NCBI GenBank assembly: GCA_020636315.1 | Contig: JACJYA010000024.1 | Span: forward strand, 1-64,000 | Length of the DNA: 64,000 nucleotides | Reading direction: 5' to 3' | Source of the DNA: Lewinellaceae bacterium | Lineage (GTDB): Bacteria; Bacteroidota; Bacteroidia; Chitinophagales; Saprospiraceae | In this document: positions 17,125-28,200 of the stretch, in pieces | Numbering within the stretch: position 1 is the stretch's first letter | Layout: every line of letters begins with the position of its first letter | Translations under genes and position numbers: made by a program | The notes under the pieces: generated by a model | Told to the model about the DNA's origin: nothing | What the model saw: the letters and a program-made list of their open reading frames with translations, nothing else | Database searches by the model: none

Positions 17125-19014
17125 TTATAGGTTATCTAATTCTTTTTGTATCCTGGCCAGGATCTTCCCGGGCCGTAGCGGTTGTCCGTAAACGTTGGAG
17201 AAGCAGTCCACATCCACAAGAGTATGTGCCCTAAGCATCCAGGCCATTTGCGCATAGCGGCGGTTTTCCGGAGTGATCATCGGATCATCCAGCGAATCAC
17301 TGTAATTGATCTCAACAGTCATTACCTTTTTAAACCGCTTGAAAATGTCCTTCAAACCGGGCTCCAGAGGACTCATGAACCGCAGATGGACAGAAGACAC
17401 CTTCAGGCCTTTCTCCTGCGCCCGGCTGACAGCCTCCTCGATTGCGCCGCGGGTTGAGCCCCACCCGACGATCAGCAGGTCGCCCTCCTCGTCTCCATGC
17501 ACCTGGGGCGGTTTCAGTGTGCGTCCAAAGGTGGCCAATTTAAGGCTCCTTAAAGCTGCCGTTTTCTGATTGATTTCCGGGAGGTAGGTTACTTTGGCCG
17601 CCTCGCTGTGCGCCAGGCCGGTGAGGGTATATTCGCCTCCCGCCTGCCCGGGAATGGGGCGGTGGCTCAGGCCGGTCTTTTCATCCCATCCATAAGGTTT
17701 GGCGCCTTCTTTCCAGGGGCTCTGGTCAACGGGAGGGGCAAGCCACTCCTCCCGGAGCTGTGGCCTCGGGAAAGGCTGCACCCCGGTAGCCAGGTTGGCG
17801 TCGGAAAGAAGGATTACCGGCATGCGGAAGGATTCGGCGATCTTTCGCGCCAGGATGACGAAATGGAAACATTCTTCAATGGTAGATGGGGCCAATACTA
17901 CCTTGGGCGCATCTCCAGGCTGGCCGTAAAGGACTGCCAGCAGGTCACTCTGTTCCACCTTGGTAGGCAGGCCGGTAGAAGGGCCTCCCCGCTGCACATC
18001 AATAACAACCAGTGGCACTTCCGCCATGACGGCCAGGCCCAGAAATTCCGTTTTCAGCGCAATGCCCGGGCCGGAAGTAATGGTTACAGAAGTCTTTCCG
18101 GAATAGGACGCCCCGATGGCAAAACCCACCGCGGCGATCTCATCTTCCGCCTGATGGATGATGCCCCCCGAGGCCTGTATGCATTCAGCGAGGTGGTGAG
18201 AGGTCGAGGTGGCCGGAGTAATGGGGTACATTGAACACAGTTCAATGCCTGCAGCCTGAATGCCGAAACTCAGGGCTTCATTGCCGTTCATCACCACAAG
18301 TTCTTCCTCCGATGCAGGTGAGGGGACCTCATAGCAGAGGTCCAGGTTGTCGCGCGCCCAGTCATATCCTGCCTGAAGCAACTGAAGGTTGGCGTCGATA
18401 ACGGCTTTGGATTTGGAACGGAATATATATCCGACCTGAGCGGCAGCCTTTTCCATATCACGGCCGTAAATATGGGACAACATCCCAAGGACCCACATGT
18501 TCTTTCCCCGTTTGGGGTTGGGCGTCAGTTTGAGGCACTCCTCTTCCATCGGGATCTCATAAACGACGAACCCCCTGTCATGGAAATCCTGAATGGCCCT
18601 TGAATAGCTTTCCCGGATCTCTTTGGACTCATCCGTTCCCCATTTGTTTTCGATGAGAACGATAGTGCCCTCCCGGTAGGCATTCTGATCAATCCTGGTA
18701 TAAGGAACGATCTCGTTGAAAGCGACCAGCATATCGGCTTCATCACCGGCATTGGTGATCTTTCCGGACCCGAAACGGATCCGGATGCCCGAAGCGCTTT
18801 CTTTTGTACGGGGAGGCGGCTGGATATCGGCGGGTATGATCTCAACAGTCCATACGCCGTTGCCCATTTTGGCAGAAACGGCGCCAAAGGTTTGCCCCGC
18901 TTTCTGGGCTCCTTCTCCGGAATCGCTGACGATCTCCAGGATGTGCTCTTTTAAAGTAAGCCGGTTCGAAATTTTAGGACTAGGAGTAGCCAGGCTTCCA
19001 TTACCATCTTTCAT
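17125..19014 (-). CDS. korA: 2-oxoacid:ferredoxin oxidoreductase, fused gamma-alpha subunit
   Basis: A 629-residue protein from the ATG at 19014 (MKDGNGSLATPSPK); an upstream TTG-initiated form is not favoured. The N-terminal ~200 residues are the gamma domain (GSGKITNAGDEADMLVAFNE). The alpha domain follows, with GNEALSFGIQAAGIELCSMYPITPATS, the CoA/substrate region SGPGIALKTEFLGLAVMAEVP and the hallmark QRGGPSTGLPTKVEQSDL. The C-terminal transketolase-like domain ends EINYSDSLDDPM. The gamma-alpha fusion is standard for the KorA/OorA type. It is the first gene of the minus-strand operon that continues through rnfA, and is divergent from the plus-strand cassette starting at 19511. Confidence 0.93.
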   Translation of the reverse strand: MKDGNGSLATPSPKISNRLTLKEHILEIVSDSGEGAQKAGQTFGAVSAKMGNGVWTVEIIPADIQPPPRTKESASGIRIRFGSGKITNAGDEADMLVAFNEIVPYTRIDQNAYREGTIVLIENKWGTDESKEIRESYSRAIQDFHDRGFVVYEIPMEEECLKLTPNPKRGKNMWVLGMLSHIYGRDMEKAAAQVGYIFRSKSKAVIDANLQLLQAGYDWARDNLDLCYEVPSPASEEELVVMNGNEALSFGIQAAGIELCSMYPITPATSTSHHLAECIQASGGIIHQAEDEIAAVGFAIGASYSGKTSVTITSGPGIALKTEFLGLAVMAEVPLVVIDVQRGGPSTGLPTKVEQSDLLAVLYGQPGDAPKVVLAPSTIEECFHFVILARKIAESFRMPVILLSDANLATGVQPFPRPQLREEWLAPPVDQSPWKEGAKPYGWDEKTGLSHRPIPGQAGGEYTLTGLAHSEAAKVTYLPEINQKTAALRSLKLATFGRTLKPPQVHGDEEGDLLIVGWGSTRGAIEEAVSRAQEKGLKVSSVHLRFMSPLEPGLKDIFKRFKKVMTVEINYSDSLDDPMITPENRRYAQMAWMLRAHTLVDVDCFSNVYGQPLRPGKILARIQKELDNL

Positions 19015-19510
19015 AAAATTGGCTTTGATCAGGTTAAAAATCTCCGGCAAAACTGCGGATATGAATGCTCAATCCCTTAATTATTTAGAGATTCTCAAAA
19101 ATTGACGTTAAGTTTGGGAAATAAGGCGGCCTCACCAATGACAGAAATCAATAAAAAGAGTGAGCATTCTCATTTAGAGAGCAAAAAGTTTTTTCTTCTG
19201 GAGTCAGGTGGCTTTCAAAACGGGTAAAAAAGGCGCCAAAAAACCTAAATCGGATAAATTTTCATTTTTCACTATGGCATATCCGGCAAAAAAGAGCTTT
19301 TTAACATTGTGGGAAAAGGACTGGAGAGAATAATACATGCCGAATTCCTGTAAGAAAAAAAGAAAAAGTTATATTTACCATTGTCCTTCAAGCCTTAAGG
19401 AAAAATCCCAATTACAAAAAGCTTTTCTCCCCCAAAGAACTTGTCCACCCGGCCTGAAAGGTTGACGGGTGGCAATATTTGTTTTTTCCGATCCTAACTG
19501 CCGCCGAACC
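19015..19510. other. Divergent intergenic region between the kor-rnf operon and the large cassette
   Basis: No gene is seen here. It must hold the promoter of korA (minus) and that of the plus-strand cassette. On the plus strand a TATATTTA at 19370-19377 is one mismatch from the Bacteroidota -7 box TAnnTTTG, but no good -33 TTTG lies at the right distance, so the call is weak. No convincing CAAAnnTA was found for the minus direction. A GTG at 19469 preceded by AAAGG is in frame with the cassette's first gene and is the alternative start. Confidence 0.4.
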
Positions 19511-22500
19511 ATGGACGAAGTAATAAAAAACCCTGTTAGCCCCGATGAAGAGGAAAAGTTTAAGATCAATGATTTTCGCCTGAACTTCAAAGCCTCCGGT
19601 TCACTGTTGGATAAAATTATGGAAGCCATGCCCGGCCTTCCCGCCGGCGGACAGGCCAGGATATTCTGCCAGGGGGCCCAGCATCTCAAAGACTTTGTAT
19701 TTCCGGTGATTGGCCGCATCTTAGCCCAACACCCCCAAAACACCGTTTTTCTGGCCATAAGCTACAAAGAGGAAGCCGGGCCGGAGGAAGCCGCCCGGCT
19801 GATTGCCCGGCAGCTGGAAAAAATCACCGGGGAGGAAACCTCGTCGGAGGATTATTTCCATTACTTCCGGGGCACGCAACTGAAAGAAGGCCAAATCGGA
19901 GACAGGATCGAGGTATCATTCGTGGAAGCCAGCTCACTGGACCGGCATGAATTTCCTGCAGAGCGCACAGAGACAGGCAAAGAAGAACAAAAGTACGACG
20001 TTATTTTCAGCTGTTTTGCCCTGCATTTTGCGCTCAACTGGCGAATACAGCTGCTCAACCTGTTGAACCAGTTAAAACCGGAAGGCCTGTTTTGCTTTTC
20101 GGAAGCAAAGGGAGATTTCATGTTTCTGGATGGTAATTTCAGCCATAAAGAGGATTTTCTCCACCCCCGGGGGGAAGAGCACACCAGCCAGGAGCCTCAG
20201 AGAGAGGCTTTTATTGATTTCCTTCTGAAATTTGAAAGCGAGAGGATTGAAAAAGGTTTTTACTGGCAACCGGAAATAAGAATGGCCGATTATGGAGTCC
20301 TCAAAAATCACATTATGCCTTTATTCGAAGGCATAGAAAAATACGATAGCCCGCTACTGGAACATAAAACCACGCTTCGGGATATTATTACCCTTTGGTT
20401 GAAAAAACAATTGATCAGTTATTTTAAGATAGGAGTTCAGCCTGACGACCCCAAAGCTGATGAATACCTGGAGAACTTTAATAAAAAAACGCTCGACAAC
20501 CCGCTCCACCTTAAAAAAGGGTTCAGTTTCTTTCTTGCCCGAAAATTCAGGGGGCTACGGCTGCTGGAAGAGGGCCGGATTCCAAACCTCCGGTGGGCAT
20601 TCGACAACCACCTGAACAAGATCCGGAAAATCAACGACAACAAATATGAAACGCTGGGGAAAAAAGCGATCGATATCCTGGCTTCCCATGACCTGTTTGT
20701 ACCACGCGCCACTTATTATTGCGCTATTATAGGATGGAATGAAAACCTGGAGGAACGCGATTATCCCATCCATCTTGCCGTTAATGGCAGCCAGGGGATT
20801 GACAAGCATATCATAAAGTCAAAGATCAACGCCTTCGGCAGATACATCAGCAACAAAGGGCTGGATTTCACCATCGACGAGTTCATCTTCCGGAATATCA
20901 AACAAAAATTCCCGGTAACGATCCGGATTCTCTCAGCCCATACTCCCCCTTCTCCTGAATTCTATTCCATCAACATCAGCGGCCTGACCAAGGACAAAAC
21001 AAAAGCTTATATCTTTGCCCGTTTTGATTTCGGAGACAAAGGTGAGATCAACAAATTGGAGATCCTGCTTCCGCCATTATACGACCTGGGGCAGGAGGAG
21101 CACCAAAAGGCGTTGAAAGTAGCCGTAACATGGGACAAGACAAAAAATTTTTTCGAGGGCATTCACCTTAACCGGTACGATAATGATTACAGAGGCATCA
21201 ATCAGTTTTTCATCGCGGGAAGGAACTTTACGCGGCTGAGCATTAACCAGGCCAACGCTGACCTGTTATCCGGAGAATATGGCATTCAGGCTTTGTTTGA
21301 CTCCAGCTATTTTGCCTACGAAGAAGTTTATGAGAAAGAAGGAAAGCTCTTTTTCGGCCTTCTCGGTTTTGAAAAGGAGGAACAGGAGCACAAAATGCAG
21401 GTTCGGCAGCTGATCATAACGCTTTACTGCATTGCCACTTTCCTGCTGGAAGGAAATACGGATGAGCAGGTCACCTTTTTCCCTTCCGGGCTGATCAAGG
21501 TAAAAGACAGTGACCAGATAAAAGGCCTGGGGGGGATCATCCTCCACGAGAAGTGGGAACCTGGCCTTTCTCCTGCAATAAGAGGCCTGATAAAAAAAAG
21601 AGATGAAGGCCTGGCCCAGACCAGCAACCTCCTTTTTTCAAAGGCCAACATTGCCAATTATGTCGATAAGGATTATATCGGAAAGGCCCTTAAAGCCGCC
21701 ATTGCAGCCATCATCGCCCGCAACGGCAGCCACGGCCTGGGCAGCCACGTGCTGCCAACTGTTTCTCATTCTGCTCAGAACCCTTTTGACAACCAGCTTT
21801 TGTTTACCTATCTGGAACAACGCCTGGACTTCATTGCCCAGGTAGCAACAGAGTTCCCTTCCTGGACTTTTCCCACCTGGTTCAATAATGACCTGATGAT
21901 GCGGTTTTATATGCAAAGGCATATCCTGCGAAACCTTGCCAAAGCCGAAAAACTGGACGCTTATGAGTTCAATGTCGAGGGAAAAAAGGAAGAGCTCTTA
22001 TGGAGTGAACTCAACCAATGGAAAAAGGCCGAAAAAAACAACTCCTCCTCCAGAGAGCGCAGGATACTGCATGGTTTTATTCTGGACGGAGCATCCGGCC
22101 CCGGCCAAAAAAAGCGGATATACCATCTTGTGGAAAAACATCCCGAAACCTTCAAGGGAGATGAGGGGAACACCAATAACCGGGTGCGTTGCCTCTTCAA
22201 GGAGCCCCTCTCCATAAAAAACAACACCCAGGCCAGAATCATCGGAACGCTGTACCTGGAAGAGCCTGAAGGCCTTCCGGAACTGAAGAATGCCAAACTG
22301 ATTGAACAGAAACTGGTGATTAAAGTCAGAAAACGAAGTTACTACAAATTTGAGGACAACAATAAACTCGATGATAACGGCGGCCGGTGTTATCCCTTCT
22401 CGAACCTGCTCTATCGCAAAAATCTGTTTGACGCCGGAAAAACCAAAAGCATTGCAAATGTTCTCAATGCCAAGCCAGAGGAAGTCTATGTTTACGGTGT

Positions 22501-25270
22501 CCTTTACGAAAACCTGATCGGCAAAAGGGAGATAACGGAATTGAAGATCCTGTCCTCTTCTATTTTCAACCCCGGGGATGACAGTTCCTGCTTCATTCCC
22601 TGTAAGCTTGCCCGCCCCGTCGTCGAACAGGACATCATCCGGAAGCTAAAGCTGGGGAGGCGGCTGATCGTCCGGGGCAAGGCCAAAGGGGCAATCAACA
22701 ACGGGCTAACGCTGGAAGATGCCTGGCTGGAGGAAGCCGTAAAGATCAATTACATCGTGGGGGAACGCCACCGGGCGGAATCGCTGGACAAGCTGGAGCA
22801 GGATATGCTGATCGCAATACCCGGGGGTGTGGTGGGGTACCAGGGGTTTTATACCATACTGGAAAATGTGATCCGCAATGCCGCAAAACACGACTGGATG
22901 GCCCTGCCGGATTGGGAGAAGCGGGGGCGGAACCTCGAAGTCAAGATCGAACTCGAAGAGCGCCAGAATAAAGACTACATCATTTGCCGGGTATGGACCA
23001 ATGCCATGAACCTCCGGCTGGCTGGAGCAGTTGAGACTTTCACCTACGGACAGGTCCTGGAAGCAGATGAAAAAATGGACAAAAAAGAGGGCCAGCCTCT
23101 GTTACACCTGCTCAACCAGTTCCTGGAGGCTCCGATCATTGACGAGAAGGGAGAATGGAAAAAGGAAAACCTGGGCCTGGTGGAAACCAAGATCGCGGCC
23201 GGTTACCTGAGCAACCAACCCATTCGAACCATAGGTTACCCTGGCTCCAAGAAACCCACTCTCCTCGGCAGTTTCTGGAATGGAGACCCCGGCTTCGTCA
23301 AATCCTCGGCTATATGGGAAGCCGAAGGCAATGAACTCATACCCAGGCTTGGTTATAAATTAAAACTCAATAAACCTAAGGAAGTATTCCTTCTTGGCCG
23401 TTCAGAACGGCTTGAAGAATACAGGAAAAAATTCGACTCTGAAGCCGAAAAGCTCCATACGGAAGGGATCCTTTTTCAGGCCTTTGAAAAGCACTGCAAG
23501 GAAAAAAGAGTCGTCGATTACGATTTTTGCGTAATCATACTCCGCGGGGCAGAAAACATCCCACCCGGGTCTCAGCCCGCAATAATCCGCAACTTTCTGG
23601 AAGTGGAACGATTGCTGAGGCAGGGAAAAAGCACCAAAAGAGATCAGGCTCTTGGCCTGGCCACCGACAGGTTGATCGAAGAAATTGAATATTACCCCTA
23701 TCGGTTCTTCATTGTCACCAATAAAAAAAAGCAGCTCAGTTTTTTTGACAACCAGTACCAATCCTCAAAGGAACCCGTCATCAAATTCGTCCGTTCCCGG
23801 CTGATCTTTTTATCGGAAGAGGAGTTCGATTCCCTCTTTAAGTCCGAAGACCAGAGGTTTTCCAAAGGGCAGGTTTTCAAGCTTAAACTTTTTGACCAGT
23901 GGTTATCCTACTACAGGTTTCAATTCCACAAAGACAGGAAACTCTCTGATGAGCAGAAAGAAGCGGGGCTCTCTGATGATACCGTTTATCATTCCATATT
24001 CTTTGACCTCGGCATTGACGAAGGCCGATTCCGGGAAAACCTCAGCCGGGATAAAAGTGTCATTGCCGGCGCCTTCAACACGTTTAAGTCCTTTATCATT
24101 GAAGAGTTTCTCCAATCCCTCTACGAAGCTGAGCCGGAAACCGCCGCTGAAATTAACCAGGAGGACTTTGAAGCCTTCCTTTTTGAACAGGAGCCGGAAA
24201 GCCAACCTTTCAGCGGGCAACAGATCTTTTTGCAAAACTGGCTCAGCACCCCGTTCGGGCAGGATTTCCGGCGCCATCTCAGCCGCCTGATGGGCGTGTT
24301 TGAACACTACAGGGACATCTACGCCAAGCTCTACCAAAAGGCCGGTGGGGAGATCGAAACCCTGCCCCATGTGTTCAGGCCCGGCCGTGTATTGCCAAGA
24401 GAAAACAGTGAAGCCCCGGAAATTCACTACCTTCAATCCAACCGATGGCAGGAAAAGCTCCTCAAAGGCCTCCAACGCTATTACCGCCCCTACGTCCAGG
24501 ATGATGAAACACAGGGTTACTATCACCCGGCTTACCATCCCATAGGATATATACGCCACGGCTCTCTGGGCAAGTCCCCTTATTGTTATCTCGACTACCT
24601 CAGCGGAGGGCAAATTTTTTACTCCATCCTGAAGAAGTATCCTTCCGATGAATATGCCTTCAACAAACTCCTCCTTCAACTGGTGGAGAACCCTTTGGCC
24701 AAACTGATGATCATCGATGAACGCGTTCAGGCCTACGTCGAAGAGTTTGATTACTGGAGCAGGCTCTCTAATGTGAACATCATCATCCCCTTTTCCCTAA
24801 CCGTTCACCGAGAAGGCAAAAAGCCCCAGATACTGCTGGGAAAAGAAGCCGGCCCGAATGTAGGAAAAACGGGCAGGAAGAGCATCAGGATCGCCATGGA
24901 GGCAAGAAAAATCGAAATAGAGATCCAGTTTTCCAACCCGCTGAACACACCTGTCCGCACCGAGGGTGAACAATACCGAAACCTGATCAACTCTTCGGTG
25001 ATCCACCATTCGATCCTGGAAGAGATCTTCGCGGAAGAAAAATCATCAATAGAAACTTACCGGGCATGTATCAACCAGTTTATCAAGGAAATAAAGCTTA
25101 ATCACATCCCGAGTGTCATTGTCACGTCCGGGAAAGGAGAACCCAAGGACCTGTCGCGCTACGCCAAATTCCTCCCGTTTTCCAATATTGAAAGCTTCCT
25201 GCTTCAGCCCAGGCCGGAAAAATTCCTGCTAACCCAGATCCTGATGAAAACGCTTCGCAGAAGAAATTAA
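19511..25270 (+). CDS. Giant histidine-kinase-like GHKL ATPase with methyltransferase-like N-terminus
   Basis: About 1919 residues from ATG 19511 (1933 if GTG 19469 is used). Numbering is from the ATG. Residues ~45-210 read like a class I methyltransferase fold: KYDVIFSCFALHFALNW (161-177) then LKPEGLFCFSEAKGD match motifs IV/V, but the glycine motif I is not clear (ARIFCQGAQ). After ~500 unassigned residues comes a dimerisation/phosphoacceptor-like helix, RNGSHGLGSHV at 737-747 (His741, His746). An insertion of ~350 residues follows; parts such as GRRLIVRGKAKG look OB-like. Then comes a GHKL ATPase domain with N-box ENVIRNAAKH (Asn1119, Asn1123) and a late glycine box KENLGLVETKIAAGYL. The last ~600 residues are unassigned alpha/beta sequence (LAKLMIIDERVQ; SVIVTSGKGEPKDLS). 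It probably works with the next two genes; 10 bases separate it from the second. Confidence 0.7.
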   Translation: MDEVIKNPVSPDEEEKFKINDFRLNFKASGSLLDKIMEAMPGLPAGGQARIFCQGAQHLKDFVFPVIGRILAQHPQNTVFLAISYKEEAGPEEAARLIARQLEKITGEETSSEDYFHYFRGTQLKEGQIGDRIEVSFVEASSLDRHEFPAERTETGKEEQKYDVIFSCFALHFALNWRIQLLNLLNQLKPEGLFCFSEAKGDFMFLDGNFSHKEDFLHPRGEEHTSQEPQREAFIDFLLKFESERIEKGFYWQPEIRMADYGVLKNHIMPLFEGIEKYDSPLLEHKTTLRDIITLWLKKQLISYFKIGVQPDDPKADEYLENFNKKTLDNPLHLKKGFSFFLARKFRGLRLLEEGRIPNLRWAFDNHLNKIRKINDNKYETLGKKAIDILASHDLFVPRATYYCAIIGWNENLEERDYPIHLAVNGSQGIDKHIIKSKINAFGRYISNKGLDFTIDEFIFRNIKQKFPVTIRILSAHTPPSPEFYSINISGLTKDKTKAYIFARFDFGDKGEINKLEILLPPLYDLGQEEHQKALKVAVTWDKTKNFFEGIHLNRYDNDYRGINQFFIAGRNFTRLSINQANADLLSGEYGIQALFDSSYFAYEEVYEKEGKLFFGLLGFEKEEQEHKMQVRQLIITLYCIATFLLEGNTDEQVTFFPSGLIKVKDSDQIKGLGGIILHEKWEPGLSPAIRGLIKKRDEGLAQTSNLLFSKANIANYVDKDYIGKALKAAIAAIIARNGSHGLGSHVLPTVSHSAQNPFDNQLLFTYLEQRLDFIAQVATEFPSWTFPTWFNNDLMMRFYMQRHILRNLAKAEKLDAYEFNVEGKKEELLWSELNQWKKAEKNNSSSRERRILHGFILDGASGPGQKKRIYHLVEKHPETFKGDEGNTNNRVRCLFKEPLSIKNNTQARIIGTLYLEEPEGLPELKNAKLIEQKLVIKVRKRSYYKFEDNNKLDDNGGRCYPFSNLLYRKNLFDAGKTKSIANVLNAKPEEVYVYGVLYENLIGKREITELKILSSSIFNPGDDSSCFIPCKLARPVVEQDIIRKLKLGRRLIVRGKAKGAINNGLTLEDAWLEEAVKINYIVGERHRAESLDKLEQDMLIAIPGGVVGYQGFYTILENVIRNAAKHDWMALPDWEKRGRNLEVKIELEERQNKDYIICRVWTNAMNLRLAGAVETFTYGQVLEADEKMDKKEGQPLLHLLNQFLEAPIIDEKGEWKKENLGLVETKIAAGYLSNQPIRTIGYPGSKKPTLLGSFWNGDPGFVKSSAIWEAEGNELIPRLGYKLKLNKPKEVFLLGRSERLEEYRKKFDSEAEKLHTEGILFQAFEKHCKEKRVVDYDFCVIILRGAENIPPGSQPAIIRNFLEVERLLRQGKSTKRDQALGLATDRLIEEIEYYPYRFFIVTNKKKQLSFFDNQYQSSKEPVIKFVRSRLIFLSEEEFDSLFKSEDQRFSKGQVFKLKLFDQWLSYYRFQFHKDRKLSDEQKEAGLSDDTVYHSIFFDLGIDEGRFRENLSRDKSVIAGAFNTFKSFIIEEFLQSLYEAEPETAAEINQEDFEAFLFEQEPESQPFSGQQIFLQNWLSTPFGQDFRRHLSRLMGVFEHYRDIYAKLYQKAGGEIETLPHVFRPGRVLPRENSEAPEIHYLQSNRWQEKLLKGLQRYYRPYVQDDETQGYYHPAYHPIGYIRHGSLGKSPYCYLDYLSGGQIFYSILKKYPSDEYAFNKLLLQLVENPLAKLMIIDERVQAYVEEFDYWSRLSNVNIIIPFSLTVHREGKKPQILLGKEAGPNVGKTGRKSIRIAMEARKIEIEIQFSNPLNTPVRTEGEQYRNLINSSVIHHSILEEIFAEEKSSIETYRACINQFIKEIKLNHIPSVIVTSGKGEPKDLSRYAKFLPFSNIESFLLQPRPEKFLLTQILMKTLRRRN

Positions 25271-25280
25271 AAACAGACCC

Positions 25281-28200
25281 ATGGATCCTCTTATTACCAG
25301 GCCACCAATTTTTCTGTTCATCACGAGCCTCACTGAAGAGGAGCACGAAAATGACAGGATTGGCGGAATACTAAAGTTCTGCAACCAGGAACTCCGGCGC
25401 AAAGGCCAGAGACACCTCTCTGAAGTCCTGTTCCCGGAAGGATACCGCCATTATATCGACGCATTATATTACAGAGAAGAAGATGAAAGGGGAAGCCAGA
25501 CGGCCATCATCAAAGTGAACGGAAATGCCATCTGTGACATTGGGCAGGAAAATGAAACCGCTAAAGGTTACTGGCAATCCCTCAAGGAGGGCCAGGTTCC
25601 CGGCGGCGATAAAGAAAAGGATTTTCTCTACCGGCTAATCGCAGGCAGCTGTCTGGATTTCCTGCCTCACGAAGAAGCATTTGAAGTTGAGGTTAAGGCC
25701 TTCATTCACTGGGGAGTGATAGACATCAAAAAATCACAGGCCGCGCTGGCCCGGCAACTGGCCGGCAGTTTTCTCCTCCCGGCTCGGGAAGATGAGCGGC
25801 AGGAAGGAGTATTTGTCATTGAGGATGCAAAGGTTAAAGGACTGAAGGCCAAATTAAATATTGAACTTCAGCCCTATTCCTGCTATCCATCCCACAATTA
25901 TCCGCTTCCCCACCAAAACTGGGAAAAAATAAAGGAAAGCAAAAGCCCCGCAGCCTTTAAGGCCTGTTTTCAACAGGCGCCTCCCTATACCGGGCCGGAT
26001 TTCGAACGTTTTGAAACCCGGGTTCTGAATGGCCTTTGCCTGATGTACGAAGAGAAAAAAGCAGACAACTTATGCTACAGGGAAAATAGTAGTCCACAGG
26101 CCGGGCAGGCTCCGAAAACCGGCGCCCGTAAGGAAAAAAAAGAATTCCTTATCGATGACTTCCTCGACAAGGAGTGGAGGAAAATAAGATACCACATACC
26201 AAAAACAGAGGCCATTTACGGGCCACCCGGCCGCTTTGGAAAAAACAAGCCCGTACGGAAAGTTTTTCCGGCAACTAACTGGGGTGCGGAAGAGAAAGGC
26301 AACAATCTTCCTGAGTTTCCACTTCGCTCGTATCCAAAAGACAATGTCAGAGGCCCCGGAGTAATAAAGGTTAAATTCACGAGGCTTTGGAACGACGGCG
26401 AGGTATTCACTGAAATCGATGGCCAGCACCCCCATTGGGGGCGGCTGATCACTATGCTCACCGAAGGGCTTCAGGGCATGCCCGTGCAGTTGTGTGATTA
26501 CCGAAAATGCGGAAGCGGTGCTTCTCCGGACCTCATCATTGCTTTTGCAAATATGAAGGACTTCAACGACAGCGCCATGTTTACCCGCCTTTCGGAACGA
26601 CACAGCTTCCACCTGGATGATGAAAAGGCCGGTAAAGAAGGAATAAGCATGGACTACTACCCCGTGCTCACCATTGGCCTGATGAATATCATGATCTATT
26701 ATCACGACCGGGAGGACCCTCGTTTTTTTTCAGACAAAGGCCAGATCGACAATGCTTTTCAGGTCTATCGTTTACTGAATCTCGATAAGCGCTTTCGCTT
26801 TTTTGACAGCTCCATCTGGTTCCGGTACCTGGCCCTCACCCAGGATTTTATCCAGGGACTGGAAGAACTGCTCGGCACTTTTGAATACAACCTCAATAAC
26901 CATATCTATCAATCGGCGGAAGCTGCCGAATACCTGGAGTTTCAACTGCGAATGCTGGCTGAGAGTTACTTCGTCAATACACACAACCGGGCATCCGGGC
27001 CGTATGTCACACCTTTCATTTTCCATTCCGAAACCCGGATGAAATGGTTGGCCGACCGGGAACTGGCTGCCGTCAATCACATTGACTGGAGGGTTTTGCT
27101 GGTAGATGACAAGGCTGTGGCCCGGTTGTTTTATTTCTTTTCGGAGGAGCGGCTGCCATTGACGAAGTATGATATCATCAAGGACCACCTGACGAGGTGC
27201 AGCCCGGGGCTTAAGGAGTTACAAATTGAAAAAGCAGAATCTGCAAAGGGCAAAGAGAATATGGTTGCGGGGGCGCCGCCGAACAGCCAGAACGGAGGGA
27301 AAGTCATCATCGAATGCGTGAACAATATCCATCTGGCTTTCGAAAAGATCACCCACGACATCAACCAGGATGCGGCACGACAAAATGTACAATTGAAGGG
27401 GCCCGGATCCTCAGCTGAACTCACCGGCAGAGAATATGAATACGACCTCATCCTGCTGAATTACGTTTTCGACCTTGATCTGGGGGGGAAAGCATTTATT
27501 CAGAAAGAAAACAGCCTGGATTATGGTTTTGACCTGATCACAAAACTCAATAAGTGGGCAATGGACAAGGAGTCGGACGGGCTTGGCAGAGAACTGCTGA
27601 GCCAAGCCCTGGGGCCAGCCCAGAGGCTCTCCATTTTACCTATTTCCATTTATGCCGGGGCCATGCAGTCCAAATTACAGGATCTGGGCATCCCACTCTC
27701 CCATGAATACTGGGACATCGGCAACTCTGTGGACCCAATCAATACTCCGGACCTGTTCCGCTTTCATTTCTTTTATCAGTTGCGAAAACAGCTCAACCAA
27801 CTCTCTTTCATTGATAAGGAGAAAAACATCACAAAAGCCATAAAACTCTCCAACCCGAAAAAAAAGAAGAACACCCTGAAAGCCAGGAGGAAACGGGAGA
27901 AGGATTTTTTCGAAAAATACAACCAACTGAAGCGGCCGGGTTCCCTGCTGCTGCATTATTTCAACGAAATCGTACCAAAGGCGAAAAGCAGCAACCAGAA
28001 GGATAACCATGACAGCACGGGAGAGATGGCCGGCAGCGGCCTCCGGTTTACCGCTCTGAGACAATTCCCCAACATTGTGGAATTAGGAGTCCGCTTTAAA
28101 CGGCTCTACTTGCACAAAGACCAGAATGCCATGGCGGAGATGCTCATCAACCAGCACTTTTTCGGGCTGACGCCTTTTGCCTGGGATCACCTGCAAAACC

